A DNA stretch of 64,000 nucleotides from Rhodamnia argentea (lineage: Eukaryota; Streptophyta; Magnoliopsida; Myrtales; Myrtaceae): the NCBI RefSeq assembly GCF_020921035.1, contig NC_063156.1, positions 1,426,001-1,490,000 on the forward strand, in the 5' to 3' direction. This document shows positions 12,551-24,765 of the stretch, in pieces (positions within the stretch are counted from its first letter, which is position 1; each line of letters begins with the position of its first letter). The notes under the pieces are model-generated. The model saw only the letters and a list, made by a program, of their open reading frames with translations. It searched no databases and was not told where the DNA came from. The translations under genes and the position numbers were made by a program.

Positions 12551-13150
12551 GACATATGCACCGGCGATCTTGACATCTTATCAAATCATAACGACGTAGC
12601 TCTTATGGTTTCAATCTCGGGACGTGAAGACATATGCCTTTGGCGATCTTGACATCTTATCAAATCATAACGACGTAACTCTTATGGTTTCAATCTCGGG
12701 ACGTGAAGACATATGCACCGGCGATCTTGACATCTTATCAAATCATAACGACGTAGCTCTTATGGTTTCAATCTCGGGGACGTGAAGACATATGCACTTG
12801 GCGATCTTGACATCTCTTCAAATCATAACGACGTAGCTCTTATGATTTCGATATCGAATCACGAAGACGTATGCACTGGTGATCTTGACCTTTAGTCGGC
12901 TCATAATGACATAGCTCTTATGATTTTCGGCTCCTTTATCAAATCATGAAAACATAAGCACCCATATTTTTGATCCAAACCAAATCATAACGACGTAGCT
13001 CTTATGATTTTGGTTCCCCCTTTATCGAATCGTGAAGACATATGCACTCGGCGATTTCGACATTTAATCAACTCACAACGACGTAGCTCTTGTGAACTTG
13101 ATCCCACTTCTTTCGACTCACAACGACGTAGCTCTTGTGATCTCAAACGA
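12551..13150. repeat. Minisatellite inside the LTR retrotransposon (unit about 78 bp)
   Basis: Units begin near 12551, 12629 and 12708 with GACATATGC and contain 'aatcataacgacgtagctct'. They are almost identical at first and then decay in sequence and length towards 13150, about seven to eight units in all. Tandem repeats between pol and the 3' LTR are common in Tat/Ogre-type elements. Confidence 0.85.
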
Positions 13151-13505
13151 CACACATATCTTGCGTTGTCTTGCATTAGGGAGAAGTCTCGATAACGAGA
13201 TAGGCCAAATACCTTAAAATCCTTGCATCCGCAAAAAGAAACTTGGAAATTAAGAGAACCATTAGCTTACGAGAAATTTGGTAAAACAGGTATTCTTGTA
13301 TGCGATCCATGTGCATGTTTCTCTAACATGGAAAAGAGGAATTATGACACATGTTATTTACAGGTCTTGCATATCATGCATCACTTCATTACATTAAAAA
13401 AAAATGGGATTAAAACTCCCGCCAAAAAAGTTCATCCATAATTTGCACTATCAAAATTTAGGATTCAATTTTGTCTTTGAGCGGAACCTCTACGAGCCTC
13501 CACTC

Positions 13506-13518
13506 AAAGAGGGGCAGC
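13506..13518 (+). promoter_or_regulatory. Polypurine tract of the LTR retrotransposon
   Basis: AAAGAGGGGCAGC directly precedes the 3' LTR, the expected position and composition of the plus-strand priming site. Confidence 0.8.
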
Positions 13519-15091
13519 TGTTGACGCCTAAATTTTGATTAATCTATTTTTTGCATAAAAATTATAAAAAAATCATCTCACATATTTATTTTTAGCGTAC
13601 ATTGCATTGGCATATAATCGGGCAAGCAGAACACTTAATTTAGCATGCGTCTAGACTAGGCACGGGATGGAAAAATACACCGAGAAGATTTGAAACTTCA
13701 AGGACTGTATTGCAAATACTTAAAATTTCGGGGACGTATTGCAAATACTTGGAACTTCGGGGACTGTATTGCAAATACCAAAAGAAGATGAAGAAGGGAA
13801 GATGATGAAGGGAAGATAATGAAAAGAAGATGAAGAAGGGAAGATGATGAAGGGAAGATAATGAAGGGAAGATGAAAATGGAAGGTGAAGAAATGAAGAT
13901 GAAGAAGGGAAGATGAAAATGGAAGGTGAAGAAATGAAGATGAAGAAGAGAAGATGAAGATGGAAGGTGAAGAAATGAAGGTGAAGAATGAAGGATGAAG
14001 AACTTTGCCTATAAAAGAGAGAGCTCTTGAGAAGAGTTTTAGAAGGGGGGGTGGAAGAGAATTAGGAGAATTTTTGTGATAGAGAAGGTAGAGAGCTCTT
14101 GAGAAGAGTTTTAGGAGAGGAGTGGAAGAGAATTGAGAGAGTTTTGAGAGAGTTTTTAAGAGGGGGGAAGTGGAAGAGAATTGAGAGAGAGAGTAGAAGA
14201 GAATTGAGAGAGTTTTTTAGGAAGAGTGGAAGAGAATTGAGAGAGTTTTGAGAGAGTTTTTGAGAGGAATTTTTAGAGAGGAAAAAGAGAGTTCTTGAGA
14301 AAAATCAGAAGAGAAAATTCGAGAGTGAAGAAAAGTGTTTTAGTCGAGCATCATCTTCGACGAGTCCCGACACATATTTCGCCCCTCGCAACCCAACAAC
14401 GCCATTGCTTGCCATTTTCGACGACAGCCGCGTTCTTCCGGCTCCGAGATCTTGAAGGGAACTATAATGTGTATGTGAGTAAGATTTTATGTAATAGAAG
14501 GTAATCCTTTCCATCTCGATCTACAAAAAATGTAATCGTTTGGTTTGAACATTTGTTTGTTTATTTTAGACATGCCACGTGTTCCAAATTTTAGCATTAT
14601 TACATGTTAATTTATTTTTATAAATACTCGTGACTGGCTGCGTTTTCTTTCTTTCTAAATCACCCATGGTGTATATCGTACAAAGTTCAATGTTTTACAT
14701 CCCCATAAAAAAGAAGAAAAAACCAAAAAAATTGCATCTTTGAATTTCAAGCAAAATCCATCAAAATTGCCAAATCAAATATTTTTCATGAAAATGGTAC
14801 CGAAAGGGCGTTAGAGAAATCTGACGTAACCAAATCCCCGAATTCAAAATCTCCGGTTCGCGGAAATAAGATAGTTTTCTCCCGCTATTTTATTTAGGTT
14901 TCTAATCAACCTACCAAAAATGATTAGTGGCGGCTCCAAAAAATGAAAAATCTTTTGCAAGATAATCACATGAACCATAAGTTGCGATTTGGTATGGACT
15001 TGGGAGAGTCCGAGTTAGGTTAGTTAATTAATTAACCTGATAATCCATTAGCCCGAAAATTAACTCGTCTATTTTTTTTTAGGTCGCGACA
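13519..15091 (+). repeat. 3' LTR (1573 bp)
   Basis: Near-identical to 6509-8083; the two-base difference in length comes from a missing C near 13735, one extra A near 14520 and a T-tract two bases shorter near 15071. Confidence 0.92.
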
Positions 15092-15370
15092 ATATCGAAC
15101 CTAGATGCTCACCGTAATCCGTTACGATGAAGTAAGAGATCTTGGTATATGCTTATCGCTGAATCTAGTGATCAACCGCCGAACGTTTACAATGGCATAT
15201 CTGTACTTGAGGGATGAGAGTATGCACCTACCTGCAGGCTGTGCTTTGTTATTTGGTTTTTGGCATTTGCTATGTTCTGTAATTATTTGGAAGTTCCTAG
15301 GCTTGAAAGTCTTCTATATAGTTCTCGAATATTATTTTGATTAATGAATTGAATCTTTGTTTCGACCAGA
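15092..15370 (+). repeat. Right part of dispersed repeat split by the LTR retrotransposon
   Basis: It starts with the second ATATC target duplication and continues the repeat of 6330-6508, ending like the 4150-4610 copy with GATTAATGAA...GAATCTTTG. This shows the element transposed into an older repeat. Confidence 0.55.
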
Positions 15371-16689
15371 GAAAACTAAAAATTTTCATGGTTTCCCAAG
15401 GACAGCTTTGTAGAACTCAAGCTTTTCAACAGTCACAGCTCAAGAAACATATTAGAAATTAAACACACATGCTATTGGGAAAAACAGAGACATCTCCCCG
15501 GTGGTCAAATGGGGTTTGGACATGCAATTTATAGACTCTTTACCTTCAAGCATAATTACAAAAGCTCGTTAAGTAAGAGTAACGGTGTGTTTTACATTAC
15601 GACACAATTCAAATGAAATAATGAATTATGAATTTGTTACGAGGCTGTTTAACGACCTCCTATATCCAGCAAGAATTAAATAGACAAAGTAACGTAAAAG
15701 ATGAAATGGACTTGCACAAGGTATTGTTCAGCAGGAAAACCTTGAGATTGAGTCAACATAGTGCAAAAAACATGTGTATCTCGCAGAAATTGTCATGGAA
15801 AACGTCCCTAGGGCGAAAAGTCCCATCGATTACCGGTAGAGTTTGTCAAGTGTATTTTCTCAAGGTGTAAAATGGACTTTAGTGCGGACTTTGGATATGC
15901 GAAAGAGCAGCTATGGTCAATAGCTCCCCATTTACGGAGACAATTGATGAAATGGCAAATCTTTTTTCTATCTATATGGAGGCTGCACTTGTAAAACTTC
16001 GAGTAGAATTTGACTGAAGAATGCCTTTGGGGCGTCTAAGTATCTTAAGATAATCAAAATTGGGTCATCTAATGTGCATTTGACTTATGCCGTGATGCGT
16101 TTCTAAACTAGCGGGCAAGAAATCAAGCCGATGTAACTTTCACGGGAGTCCAAATTTTTGTGCCATCGTGGATCATTATTCAGCCAAAGATAAGTATCGA
16201 CCATTTCTCAGTTCTGCTAGTCACTCGGATCATACCCAAGATTTTTCTTTCCGAACACTTATTTCAGTTTTCCATTATAAAACTTGTTTAATAGTCCTGA
16301 TTTACACGAGGAGAATGAGAAGTTTGCATTGATGGTTTGTAATTTTTTTTCATTGATCATATTATATGGTGACTATAGTCGTAGCGATTATAATAAAATT
16401 GTCAGTAATCAATTAATTTCCCTAAGATATTCCTTTGTTCTAAATACAACAATTAAATAATTTATTAGTTGTTATGTTATGGTATCATTGCTTACAGCTA
16501 AGTAATTGCTATGTACTTACAAAGTTTAGATTTTATACTACCATCAATGTATGATAAAATGTAATCAAATTATGAATACAATAAGTGAATCCTAAGTTCT
16601 TCATTAATTGCTTATTATGATATTGATAAAGGGAGAATCAACGACAAATATGGTTATTTTTGGAAATAGGTTATTTCATGGGGGGGAAA
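15371..16689. other. Gene-free intergenic DNA
   Basis: AT-rich, with only short open frames lacking any recognisable domain. It has no counterpart in the C-D unit, where the corresponding interval appears deleted at about 35470. Confidence 0.5.
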
Positions 16690-17015
16690 TAGTACGCCAA
16701 ACCTTTTCTTTATGTCACCAAATACTCCAAACTTGTACGATAGAAATTACACTATATCTACCACTAAAAGTCATAAATTTTGTCCACTGTGACACCAACA
16801 TCCGAAACTTTTTTTTTGTTCATGTCATCAATACCATAAACTTGTACCAATAATGTGACAATAATTTTAGGAATTTTTTTGTCAGACTGATACGACTTTG
16901 GCGATCTTGGTAACTTAAAAAAAAAATTAGGGTGTTTGTGTCACAGTGGGCTAACTTAAAGTTTTTTTTTTCTAACACTGTAAAACGTTTGGAATATTAG
17001 TGTCACTTGATGGTC
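16690..17015. repeat. Possible MITE with TGTCAC-containing inverted ends
   Basis: The phrase CCAAACNTTTT...TGTCAC near 16696-16718 recurs inverted near 16980-17010 (AAACGTTTGGA...GTGTCAC). Only the right part is represented in the B/D duplication (about 35540-35640). No coding capacity. Confidence 0.35.
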
Positions 17016-18693
17016 AAGAGCCGAGAACTAATAAGGTCTGCCCACATTACCTCTTTCTTCCAAACTATTCCACTTGCGTCATCTCTTACTTCAAATCATG
17101 ATTTTTATAATTAAAGAAGTAACTCAACAGCATCGGCCAAATCCTCACATGATACATATTTATAATGCCACAGACAAGCGGGACTGAAAAACAAGAACGA
17201 ACCAAAATAGAGATTTTCAGTCCAAACACGTAGCTTTAGTAAGAACCCCTGCCACACCAGCCCAACAAAACAGGAGTTCTCCGGCCAAGTCAGAGAGTCG
17301 CGTTGGACGCGTCCCACCGTCTTTCAAGTGTCGCTGTCGCCTTTTGAAATTGGATCCTAGCTCATACTATCCTTTATCTACTACTTCAAATTGTTATTGC
17401 CCTTATTTTCGGCTTTCGTTTTCATTTGATAGGGAAAGGAAAGTAAAAAGGCTTCTAGACTTTAGTACCTCAAAAATGGATCCAATCCTTTGTCAAATTA
17501 CCCAATTGATGTAGATGGGTCATTCAGACCGTGCCGCTGATTTCGCACCTGTCCTCGTCGAAACAACTCCATCTCGACCTTAATGAATGGGAAAAAAAAA
17601 TCATATGAAAATATATGTACCATATTAATTGTCTATTTTAATCTAATAATTTATTTCGTGTTTATATGAGTACGGTCATGCTCAAAATTATATATCATAA
17701 TTAGCGGTTCGGTTACTGGCTGTTACGACGCCATTTCGGAAGGAACAAGAAAAATACAAAGATTAGAGCCCTTAAACCACTAATTAAAATTCGATAATAG
17801 GAGTACAATTTTTATTGATAAAAATTCATACAAGTTGCACATTTTTTTCGCTTGCCTATCCAATGTTTTTATTGGGTGTCGACACAACAAATATCATCTC
17901 AAGAAAACACAATTATCGCCCCGAAACCACTAATTAAAACGCTAATCATTAACTAAATGAAGTAAGTCGCCCGATTTGGTTTAAGTGCACCAGCCATTGC
18001 ATATCGAGGTTTGACGCCGCCCATAGCACAGAGCAAACGCATGCAACACGCCAAAGTGGTCGTCATCAAATTGGTTCTCTTTCTTTCGGTTGCTGCAAAA
18101 TGCTTTCCTCGCAGAACACAACACAGCACCGCCACAAAAAGTTTATAACCGGAGCGTTATTACAAAAGATACGATGGTGACAACGACGAAGACCACCCAG
18201 GGAGATGGGAAGTGTGGTAAGTTGGTCCGTTACAAGTGTCGTCTAGATGTACTCATTGGAAGTTGAAAATCCCAGTTTGTTTATGATCTTCTCCGGAGCG
18301 CCGACCAATGCTTTAGCTCTCTTTCTATTTGTTTCACTCCCATTTGAACCAAACTTTGTCTTTGGTCTTAGCAATAGGTATGTTAAGATGTACGGGGGGG
18401 CATGTTCGTAATGATCCAGCCCTATCAATTTGAGACGGGCCTCGAAAATACTTAACCAGTGAACATGTTAGCATGTCTTTAAAATACATGCTCCTCATCT
18501 TATTCGGAACTTTTAGGGTATTAACATACGTTCCTGAATTTTCAATCGATACATGTCTATTTGGTAGGGTTATGGTTCTGTTGTGCGTAACTCCCATGGA
18601 TTGTTACTATGTTATGTGTTTTCTTTTAGGGGTCGGCCAAATGGTTAAGAATTTAGGTTGTATGTAGTAGACTTTGTTGTAACCATCAATGAT
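17016..18693. other. Gene-free duplicated intergenic DNA
   Basis: Includes a GC-richer stretch (about 17270-17340) and a region at 17950-18230 that reads as a short frame on the minus strand in both paralogs, but neither carries a domain I recognise. Nothing here can be supported as a gene. Confidence 0.5.
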
Positions 18694-19341
18694 TGTTAAG
18701 TCAGATACCTTTGCCAAGGAGATCACCAAGAGGGAACCTAAGTTTGAGCTTGTTAAGCTATCCAGTTGGACCACCTTCACTCAAAAGCTTAAGCCAATGA
18801 GTTATGGGTCAACTTAGATATATTAATTACTCCACACCATATTAATTCTTCAATGTGAGATTTCCCTCACACAACTCACATGTGCATTCTAACAATCTCC
18901 TCCTCACGTGTGAGCTCCAGTATAGGTTTGCTCCCCCTTAATCCAAGTATCCGTCCACATCAACTTTAATCTCCATCAATGTCCATCGGGCCCATGTTGC
19001 TACACCACAATGTCCACCTGCTCGAAAATCGCGTTGGCCACTAGATTCTTTTCTTGAGATGTTCGCCAAACACCAATACATATTGTGAGTGGGCCACCAA
19101 TCAACAATCGGTTCTGATATCATGTGTTGGGAGTGCGCAGCAGAAGTCCGATACCTTTGCCGGGGAGGTCGCCAAGAGAGAGCTCAAGTTCAAGCCCATT
19201 AACAAATCCAGTTGGACCCACCTTCACTCAAAATCTTAAGCCAATGAGTTATGAGCCAACTTGGATATATTAACTGCTCCTCACAACAATAATTCTCCAA
19301 TGTGGGACATCTCTAACACAACTCACACGTGCATCCTAACA
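18694..19341 (-). mobile_element. TRIM-like miniature LTR retrotransposon
   Basis: Left LTR 18694-18894 and right LTR 19125-19341 (starting TGTTGGGAGTG, ending CATCCTAACA) enclose about 230 bp without coding potential. Read on the minus strand, the LTR is followed by TGATATCAGAACC, close to the initiator tRNA-Met primer site TGGTATCAGAGC, and the internal region ends in a GAGGAGGAGAT polypurine tract. The left LTR has lost about ten bases near its outer end. The paralog at about 39335-39385 lacks the element and has about 45 bp of other sequence there, so insertion was accompanied or followed by a small deletion and no target duplication is seen. Confidence 0.75.
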
Positions 19342-19439
19342 CATTGGTTGAAGCTTTAACCAACATTGAATGGATTAACCAATGACATTAAGAACAAATC
19401 ATCTTTATGGTTAGGCAATACGTGCTCTATCTCAACTCC

Positions 19440-19790
19440 ACAAGGATGATTGTCCGAAAAAGTCCTAAATCTATTATAAGGCAGCTAATTCGGTCATCAA
19501 CTTTTCACTCGTGTCAATTTGGTCGTAAACCTTTCTTTTGTGTTAGTTCAATCCTAAACCTATTATTTGAATATTTGGCCAGAATTACTACATTGAAAAA
19601 TCATCAAAATGTTTATGACTAAATTGGTAAATCATCAAAAGGTTTAAGATGAAATTGCCACAATTGAAATGTTTAAGATTAAATTGGCAAATCATCAAAT
19701 AGTTTAGGAGTAAACTGATACAATTGAAAAATTGAAGATTGGATTGGGCTCCTTACAATAGGTATAGGATTTTTTGTATAATTTTCCACA
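19440..19790. mobile_element. MITE-like element with 'ggactaaattgg' subrepeats
   Basis: The ends form an imperfect inverted pair of about 40 bp (a TCCTAAATCTATTATAAGG-like start against CCTTACAATAGGTATAGGA at the end). The interior repeats the phrase 'taaattggcaaatcatcaaa'. A paralogous copy is at 39480-39800, so insertion preceded the duplication. No transposase. Confidence 0.55.
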
Positions 19791-20082
19791 ACTTCGCATG
19801 TATCGATAGGAACTTATTAAACTACGAAAGCCTTAACACCGGCACGTATCCAAAAGACCCACTTGAGCGCGATAAGGTTTGACATCCATTAGCCGAAAAT
19901 AATCAAAACTTATTAGGAAATGAGGGATGATGGGGTATGCATGACCCTCTTGCCCTTAGACACATTGACCAATTCCGAGTAAGTTCCTACTGCGGCGCAA
20001 GTCTTAGATTAGATCGTGCGGCAATTCTCTTCTTCCCCATATTTGGATCGATGACTTGGAGTTTTCATGTGTGTAATCACAT

Positions 20083-20424
20083 TTGGAACGTGAAACTGAC
20101 TTCAACTTAGGAGCCTACTCTTTCCACCCCAAGCAAGAACAGCGCTGGTCGGTGTCATATTTCCATATCAGCTTGATATGGTCTTGGTCAACAACCCTAA
20201 AAGATTTTACGACCTACCGTGGTGTGCCTACTCGAGTGATTACGATTTCCGACCCTCAGAATCTTGTGTTCAAATCCACTTTCGATAGCAACTGCACGAG
20301 CAAAACCATCCTAAGAAGGAAGAAAGTCGTAAAAGATGTATGCAAAATATATTGTATTAACCACCAGGGATTTACCCCATCTCGAAGGATTATCTTTTCC
20401 AAATCAAATACTCTCGAACTTTAG
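20083..20424 (+). other. Open frame of about 113 codons conserved between beta copies; coding status unclear
   Basis: The paralog 40103-40444 has an open frame of the same length and frame. Neither starts with ATG (TTG at the computed start). The shared C-terminal part reads CTSKTILRRK and GFTPSRRIIFSKS. I recognise no family. Many of the differences between the copies change amino acids, so the shared openness may only reflect recent duplication of non-coding DNA. Confidence 0.2.
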
Positions 20425-21039
20425 TAATCACTGTTTTATTGACCGTGGAGGGCTTACCCTATCTCCAAGAACTATCCTTTTAAAGTCGAATATTTTGAAG
20501 CTAGTATGAAAAATTTTGGTCAATACTAAATACTGCTATTCTAGTAATGTCTTAACGTTCATCCAAAAAAAAAAAAAAAATGTAATGTCTTAATGCTCTT
20601 ATTTTAGCAAAAAATAAATAAGAATCTCCACAACAACAAAAATATGGTTTTATGGTGATAGGGGAATATAGTGGTGGAGGACTAAACTTGTTTATGCTAG
20701 ATTCGACTTCTCACATCTACTCTAGCATTGGAAATATTGACACCAATGCAATCATTGTTTATTCATTTGGAACGATGACACGTGTCCTTCCACCGTAATT
20801 TTCTTTGCTAAGTAAGCAATCCAAGTATATTCGACCTATGGACATTGTTAGAAAACTGCTCTAATTCAAGCCTAAAAAGATATTATTATTTTTTTCTTTT
20901 TTTTCCAAATAAATACATGCAAGGGAGGGACGAGAAACATTGGACGTCGGCCAAAGGAGAAGTGTCACGTCGAGCTTTCTAAATCCCAAAAGTTTCGCCA
21001 GAGGAAGAACTTGGATAACATGGGGATATAACTAGGGAG

Positions 21040-21192
21040 ATGTCCCACAAGAATGATGTGATTTTGAACGGTTCTCTTCTCCGGTTCATCGATGAGGTCC
21101 AAGAATCTAAGACGGTCGCTATGATTACCCAGTGGAACAGAGGGCAGCTCGAGATCTTCATAGGACTTGGTCTATTTGGATTCTGGTGGTAA
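21040..21192 (+). CDS. Hypothetical small protein, 50 aa (beta copy 1)
   Basis: ATG at 21040, stop TAA at 21190-21192, reading MSHKNDVILNGSLLRFIDEV at the start and ending FGFWW. The paralog at 41089-41259 keeps frame and start but carries an in-frame duplication and a different C terminus. I do not recognise the product. It may be an exon remnant of a decayed gene, as a second short conserved stretch (VESTMIDRS...CKVWKET) follows at 21280-21345. Confidence 0.25.
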   Translation: MSHKNDVILNGSLLRFIDEVQESKTVAMITQWNRGQLEIFIGLGLFGFWW

Positions 21193-22192
21193 CACCTTTT
21201 CAGCTATGAATAGGTCTGGGTGCTCATTCCACTGCCATGCACTTCTTCTTCTTTTTTCATTTTTTTTTTTTTTGGCTTTCTGTCGAATCTACAATGATTG
21301 ACAGAAGTTATGTCCTTTCACATTGCAAGTGCAAAGTGTGGAAAGAAACAGTGAAGGGATCTTCTGAAAGTGGGGCTTCACTTGCAGCGTCACTAGCATG
21401 CGAAACTATGGCCACTAAGTATCTGATGAAAAAGGGTTTAGATAAACAATCAATGAAGAAATTGTCCAATCAATTCTAAATATATTCTACGGATGTCAAT
21501 TTAGTCCTAATTGTCAATTTAGTCGCCACAAAATATGCGAAATCCTAATGTAATTCTTTCGGCCAAATTTTGGCGATTTGTTGATATGTCGACATGACCT
21601 AAAAATACTTTTTCCAATATCTATGTAGAACTCCTAGCGATGATTGGAAAGCCACGTTATAATTCAAGCGAAAATTGATCAGAATGACTACATTTGAATT
21701 CCGCACAAAGGTTTAGAAATTAAATTAGTAATGTTGAAAAGTGTATGACCGAATTGACAAATATACAATAGGTTTATGATTGATCAAGTAGTTTTATGAA
21801 CAATAAATATGTAGTGGTGCAATATAATATTGGGCAATTATTTATATGTGTGAACTTATGTGTATATGAACCGATAACCTCCTCTTTCTTTTTCTCCTAT
21901 TTTCTTTAACTTTGTGTTTTCAACGGAATTGGCAATCAAAATTGCACATACACTTGTGTATGCAACAATAAATTGACATTTAAAAGATTTTTTCTATTAT
22001 TAATTGTGGAAAGAAATTATTGAAACAATATAACAAAATTGTATACCTATATGGAGCAAAAGAAAAAAATATATGAACATTTGATCATCTATTGGTAAGG
22101 TTGTTTATAAGATAACACAAGGATGGCACTATTTTCACTCTTATTTTGGCTAAAACGCTTCTTTTTCTTGTTAACTTATCAAAATACCCTCA

Positions 22193-22193
<1 letters not shown>

Positions 22194-22251
<58 letters not shown>
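22194..22251. repeat. (TC)n microsatellite
   Basis: About 28 perfect TC units. The paralogous site near 42245 has only a few CTC triplets, so the array expanded or contracted after duplication. Confidence 0.95.
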
Positions 22252-22252
<1 letters not shown>

Positions 22253-24050
22253 AGTTTTTTGTTTCTTATTTTATCAGGCTAACCCACAAAACTACTTTTA
22301 TTTCTATTATCTCTCTCATTAATTTCGTAATACAAATACTCCATTGAACCCATCAATACATCAATTTACCATATCTTATTATCATTTTTCCTGGAGAATG
22401 TTGTCAATTTTAATTTATGGTATGATATTTCCATTCACAAAATTTTTTTATTTATGATAGCTTATGGAGACACAATTAATTGCCTTTTTTTTTTTTATAG
22501 TGTGAGTGAAACTATATTCAAAGATTAAAATTAAAATTCAATTAAATTATTTAGCAGATCTTGTTAAAAAAAATAAAAAATAAAAAATGATCAAAATATG
22601 GAAAAGGTTAATTTGTTAAAATCGTGATTAAAAGTCAAACATATTAATTACATATTAATATCGATTGTTAATTCAATCTCATAGCAAGTGGATCAAAACA
22701 TTAAAATGTGCTTAAAACTTTCCCTTAAAAAATCTAATGTGAGTTTGAAAGTGCAAAATGTGTAAATAAATTTTCAACCCCATCTTGCAATTCATATTAA
22801 AATGTGAGAAGTTCAAAAAAGAAAGCACAAATCAACGATGTTTAACTTTAGAAACCTACTTCAACCAAAAAAAGACTTTAGAAACCTACAAATTTATTCC
22901 AAAAAATCAATCACATGGTCAAAATCTGCTAGAAAATTAGATTGAATTTTAATTTTCAACTTTGAAATAAAGTTTTCCTCGAACTATTAAAAAAAATGAT
23001 AGTTACTTGTGTGTTTATAAGCAGTTACTACTACAAATTTATAACCTTTTATATAACTTTTGTAACTAAAAAATGAGACCATAAATTAAAAATAACAACT
23101 CTCTAGGCAATGTGATAACATGATGCATGATAAGATTATATTTTATTAGGTGTGATTTGACATTTGTATTATGAAATTGGTAATTTAGTAGGGAAAATAG
23201 AAATGAAGGTCATTATGTTGGTCCGGTTGATAAAAAAAGAAGCAATAAATTGAAGAAAGAGAATGATATTTCAGTTTGATTGAGAAAAGGAGTAGCTTAA
23301 TCAAAATGGAAATAGAAATTATGTGACACTAAAACAAATTCAAAGTGTAGAATCACCTAGTTCCCAACCATGATTAAAGTTGACTTTAACAAGCTTTCTT
23401 ATTACTTTGTTAGGGACAAAAAAAAAAGACAATAATTTGGCTTTCTTATTGCTTTGCTAGGGACATTGATTAGACAAAAGTTTTGAAGTAAGATTTAATG
23501 TTGCTGCAACATCAACAATTAAACAACCGAGTTCTCTTTTGTTGCAGTGGTAATAATTTTGTCCGCCCTTTGAGGAGGCAGATTAGACTTTGAATGCTGC
23601 ATCTACATGAAAAAGCTAAGACAGATTAAAGTAAATTATTGGACGGAAAAAGGAAATTAAAGCTAGAGAAATCCCTCTAAGCCCGAAGAATTTGATGACC
23701 TTGTGGTGCCGTACGCCAGTGCATCTGTTCACACTACTGTTTTAATATTATATTGTAATAGGGTTTGACTTTTATTCGTAAACCTCGGAGATGAAAATTT
23801 CGACTTTCTGACTTATTTCAAATCTAGATTTATTTTGTCCTTTCGCCGAGCGAGGCTGGACGAGTGGGACGGGGATTCAAATGCATGACTCCTGCTTAGA
23901 TCATTGCACGAGGGCCTATTTTATCTCTAGCTTTTCATAAATAAATAAGGTCACGGAAGTGTTGATTATTTATAACTTGGGAACACTCCATATATTAGAA
24001 ACCATGAATTTATTTTTCAAGAGATAAGTGTACTAGAATTTATAAAATTT
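22252..24050. other. AT-rich gene-free intergenic DNA
   Basis: No frame, RNA gene or element boundary can be supported; it is matched over its whole length by about 42255-44030. Confidence 0.55.
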
Positions 24051-24765
24051 ATCACAAAAATACAACCGAGTCTTAAAACTTTCAAATAACACAATCAAGT
24101 CTAAAATTTATCAAATTGGTACAATCAAGTCATTCGATTGACTTTGTTTAAATTGATTAACGAAAAATGCCAGTTAACTTTTTTATTCTCTCTCTCCTAA
24201 GTGGCATTGACATAGCTAAATTACGAAGTACAAGACCAAAACGACATTGTTTGGTCCAAGTTGGATTTTTTCATTCCATTATTATTAAATTATATTTAAA
24301 TAATATACCAAAAAAATTTAAAAAATTTTAAAAAAAATAAGAGAAGAGGAACACAGGCCCTTGAGGTTGCTGCCCCACCATTGCCGACGATGATGTGGCG
24401 AGGGATGGCTGGCAATGCATGGGCTTTGGCCTATGGTCGGTAGAAGGTGAGGAACGATGGTGGGGTAGCAACGTCACGCTCACGCGATTTGCCCTCCTTC
24501 CTATTTTTTTTATTAAGATATTTATTTATATTTTATATTTTAAATAAAATTTAGGTTAAAACATCAAATTTGGACTAAAACGAGGTCGTTTGGTCTTGTT
24601 CTTTATGTTTTAGGGTAGGTTAGCGCCACGTAAGAGAGAGAAAATATATATATATATAAATCAATTGTGCTTTTTATGTCATTGAATGACTTGATTGCAC
24701 AAATTTGATAAGTTTTAGAGCTTTGTAGTTTTTGAAAGTTCATGACTCAATTGCACTTATATGAC
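24051..24765. mobile_element. Foldback (long inverted repeat) element, about 715 bp
   Basis: The left arm (from about 24051, containing 'actttcaaataacacaatca' and 'acaatcaagtcatt') is matched in reverse complement by the right arm ending about 24765. The inverted match continues inward through an AAGACCAAAACGAC block against GTCGTTTGGTCTTG. The GC-richer centre (24360-24485) is itself partly palindromic around CCCCACCAT. No protein is encoded. The copy at 44031-44749 shows it predates the duplication. Confidence 0.65.

Larger units (their letters stand above)
6509..15091 (+). mobile_element. Young non-autonomous Ty3/Gypsy (Tat/Ogre-like) LTR retrotransposon
   Basis: A full-length element of 8583 bp with 5' LTR 6509-8083 and 3' LTR 13519-15091, both beginning TGTTGACGCC and ending GGTCGCGACA, and a 5-bp target site duplication ATATC at 6504-6508 and 15092-15096. 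A probable primer binding site follows the 5' LTR, and a polypurine tract (AAAGAGGGGCAGC) ends at 13518. The interior of 5.4 kb holds only a broken gag-like region (9426-10128) and a minisatellite. No protease, reverse transcriptase, RNase H or integrase is present, so it must have been mobilised in trans. By eye the LTRs differ by about one substitution (T at 7844, C at 14854) and a few homopolymer or single-base indels, implying very recent insertion. Assignment to Tat/Ogre rests on the gag motif, the PPT form and the layout. Confidence 0.92.

Noticed and set aside
12551..13150. CRISPR-like array
   Set aside because: Units are directly adjacent without unique spacers, and the DNA is a plant retrotransposon; it is a minisatellite.
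22123..22347. 74-codon frame containing a Ser-Leu run
   Set aside because: Produced by the (TC)n microsatellite.
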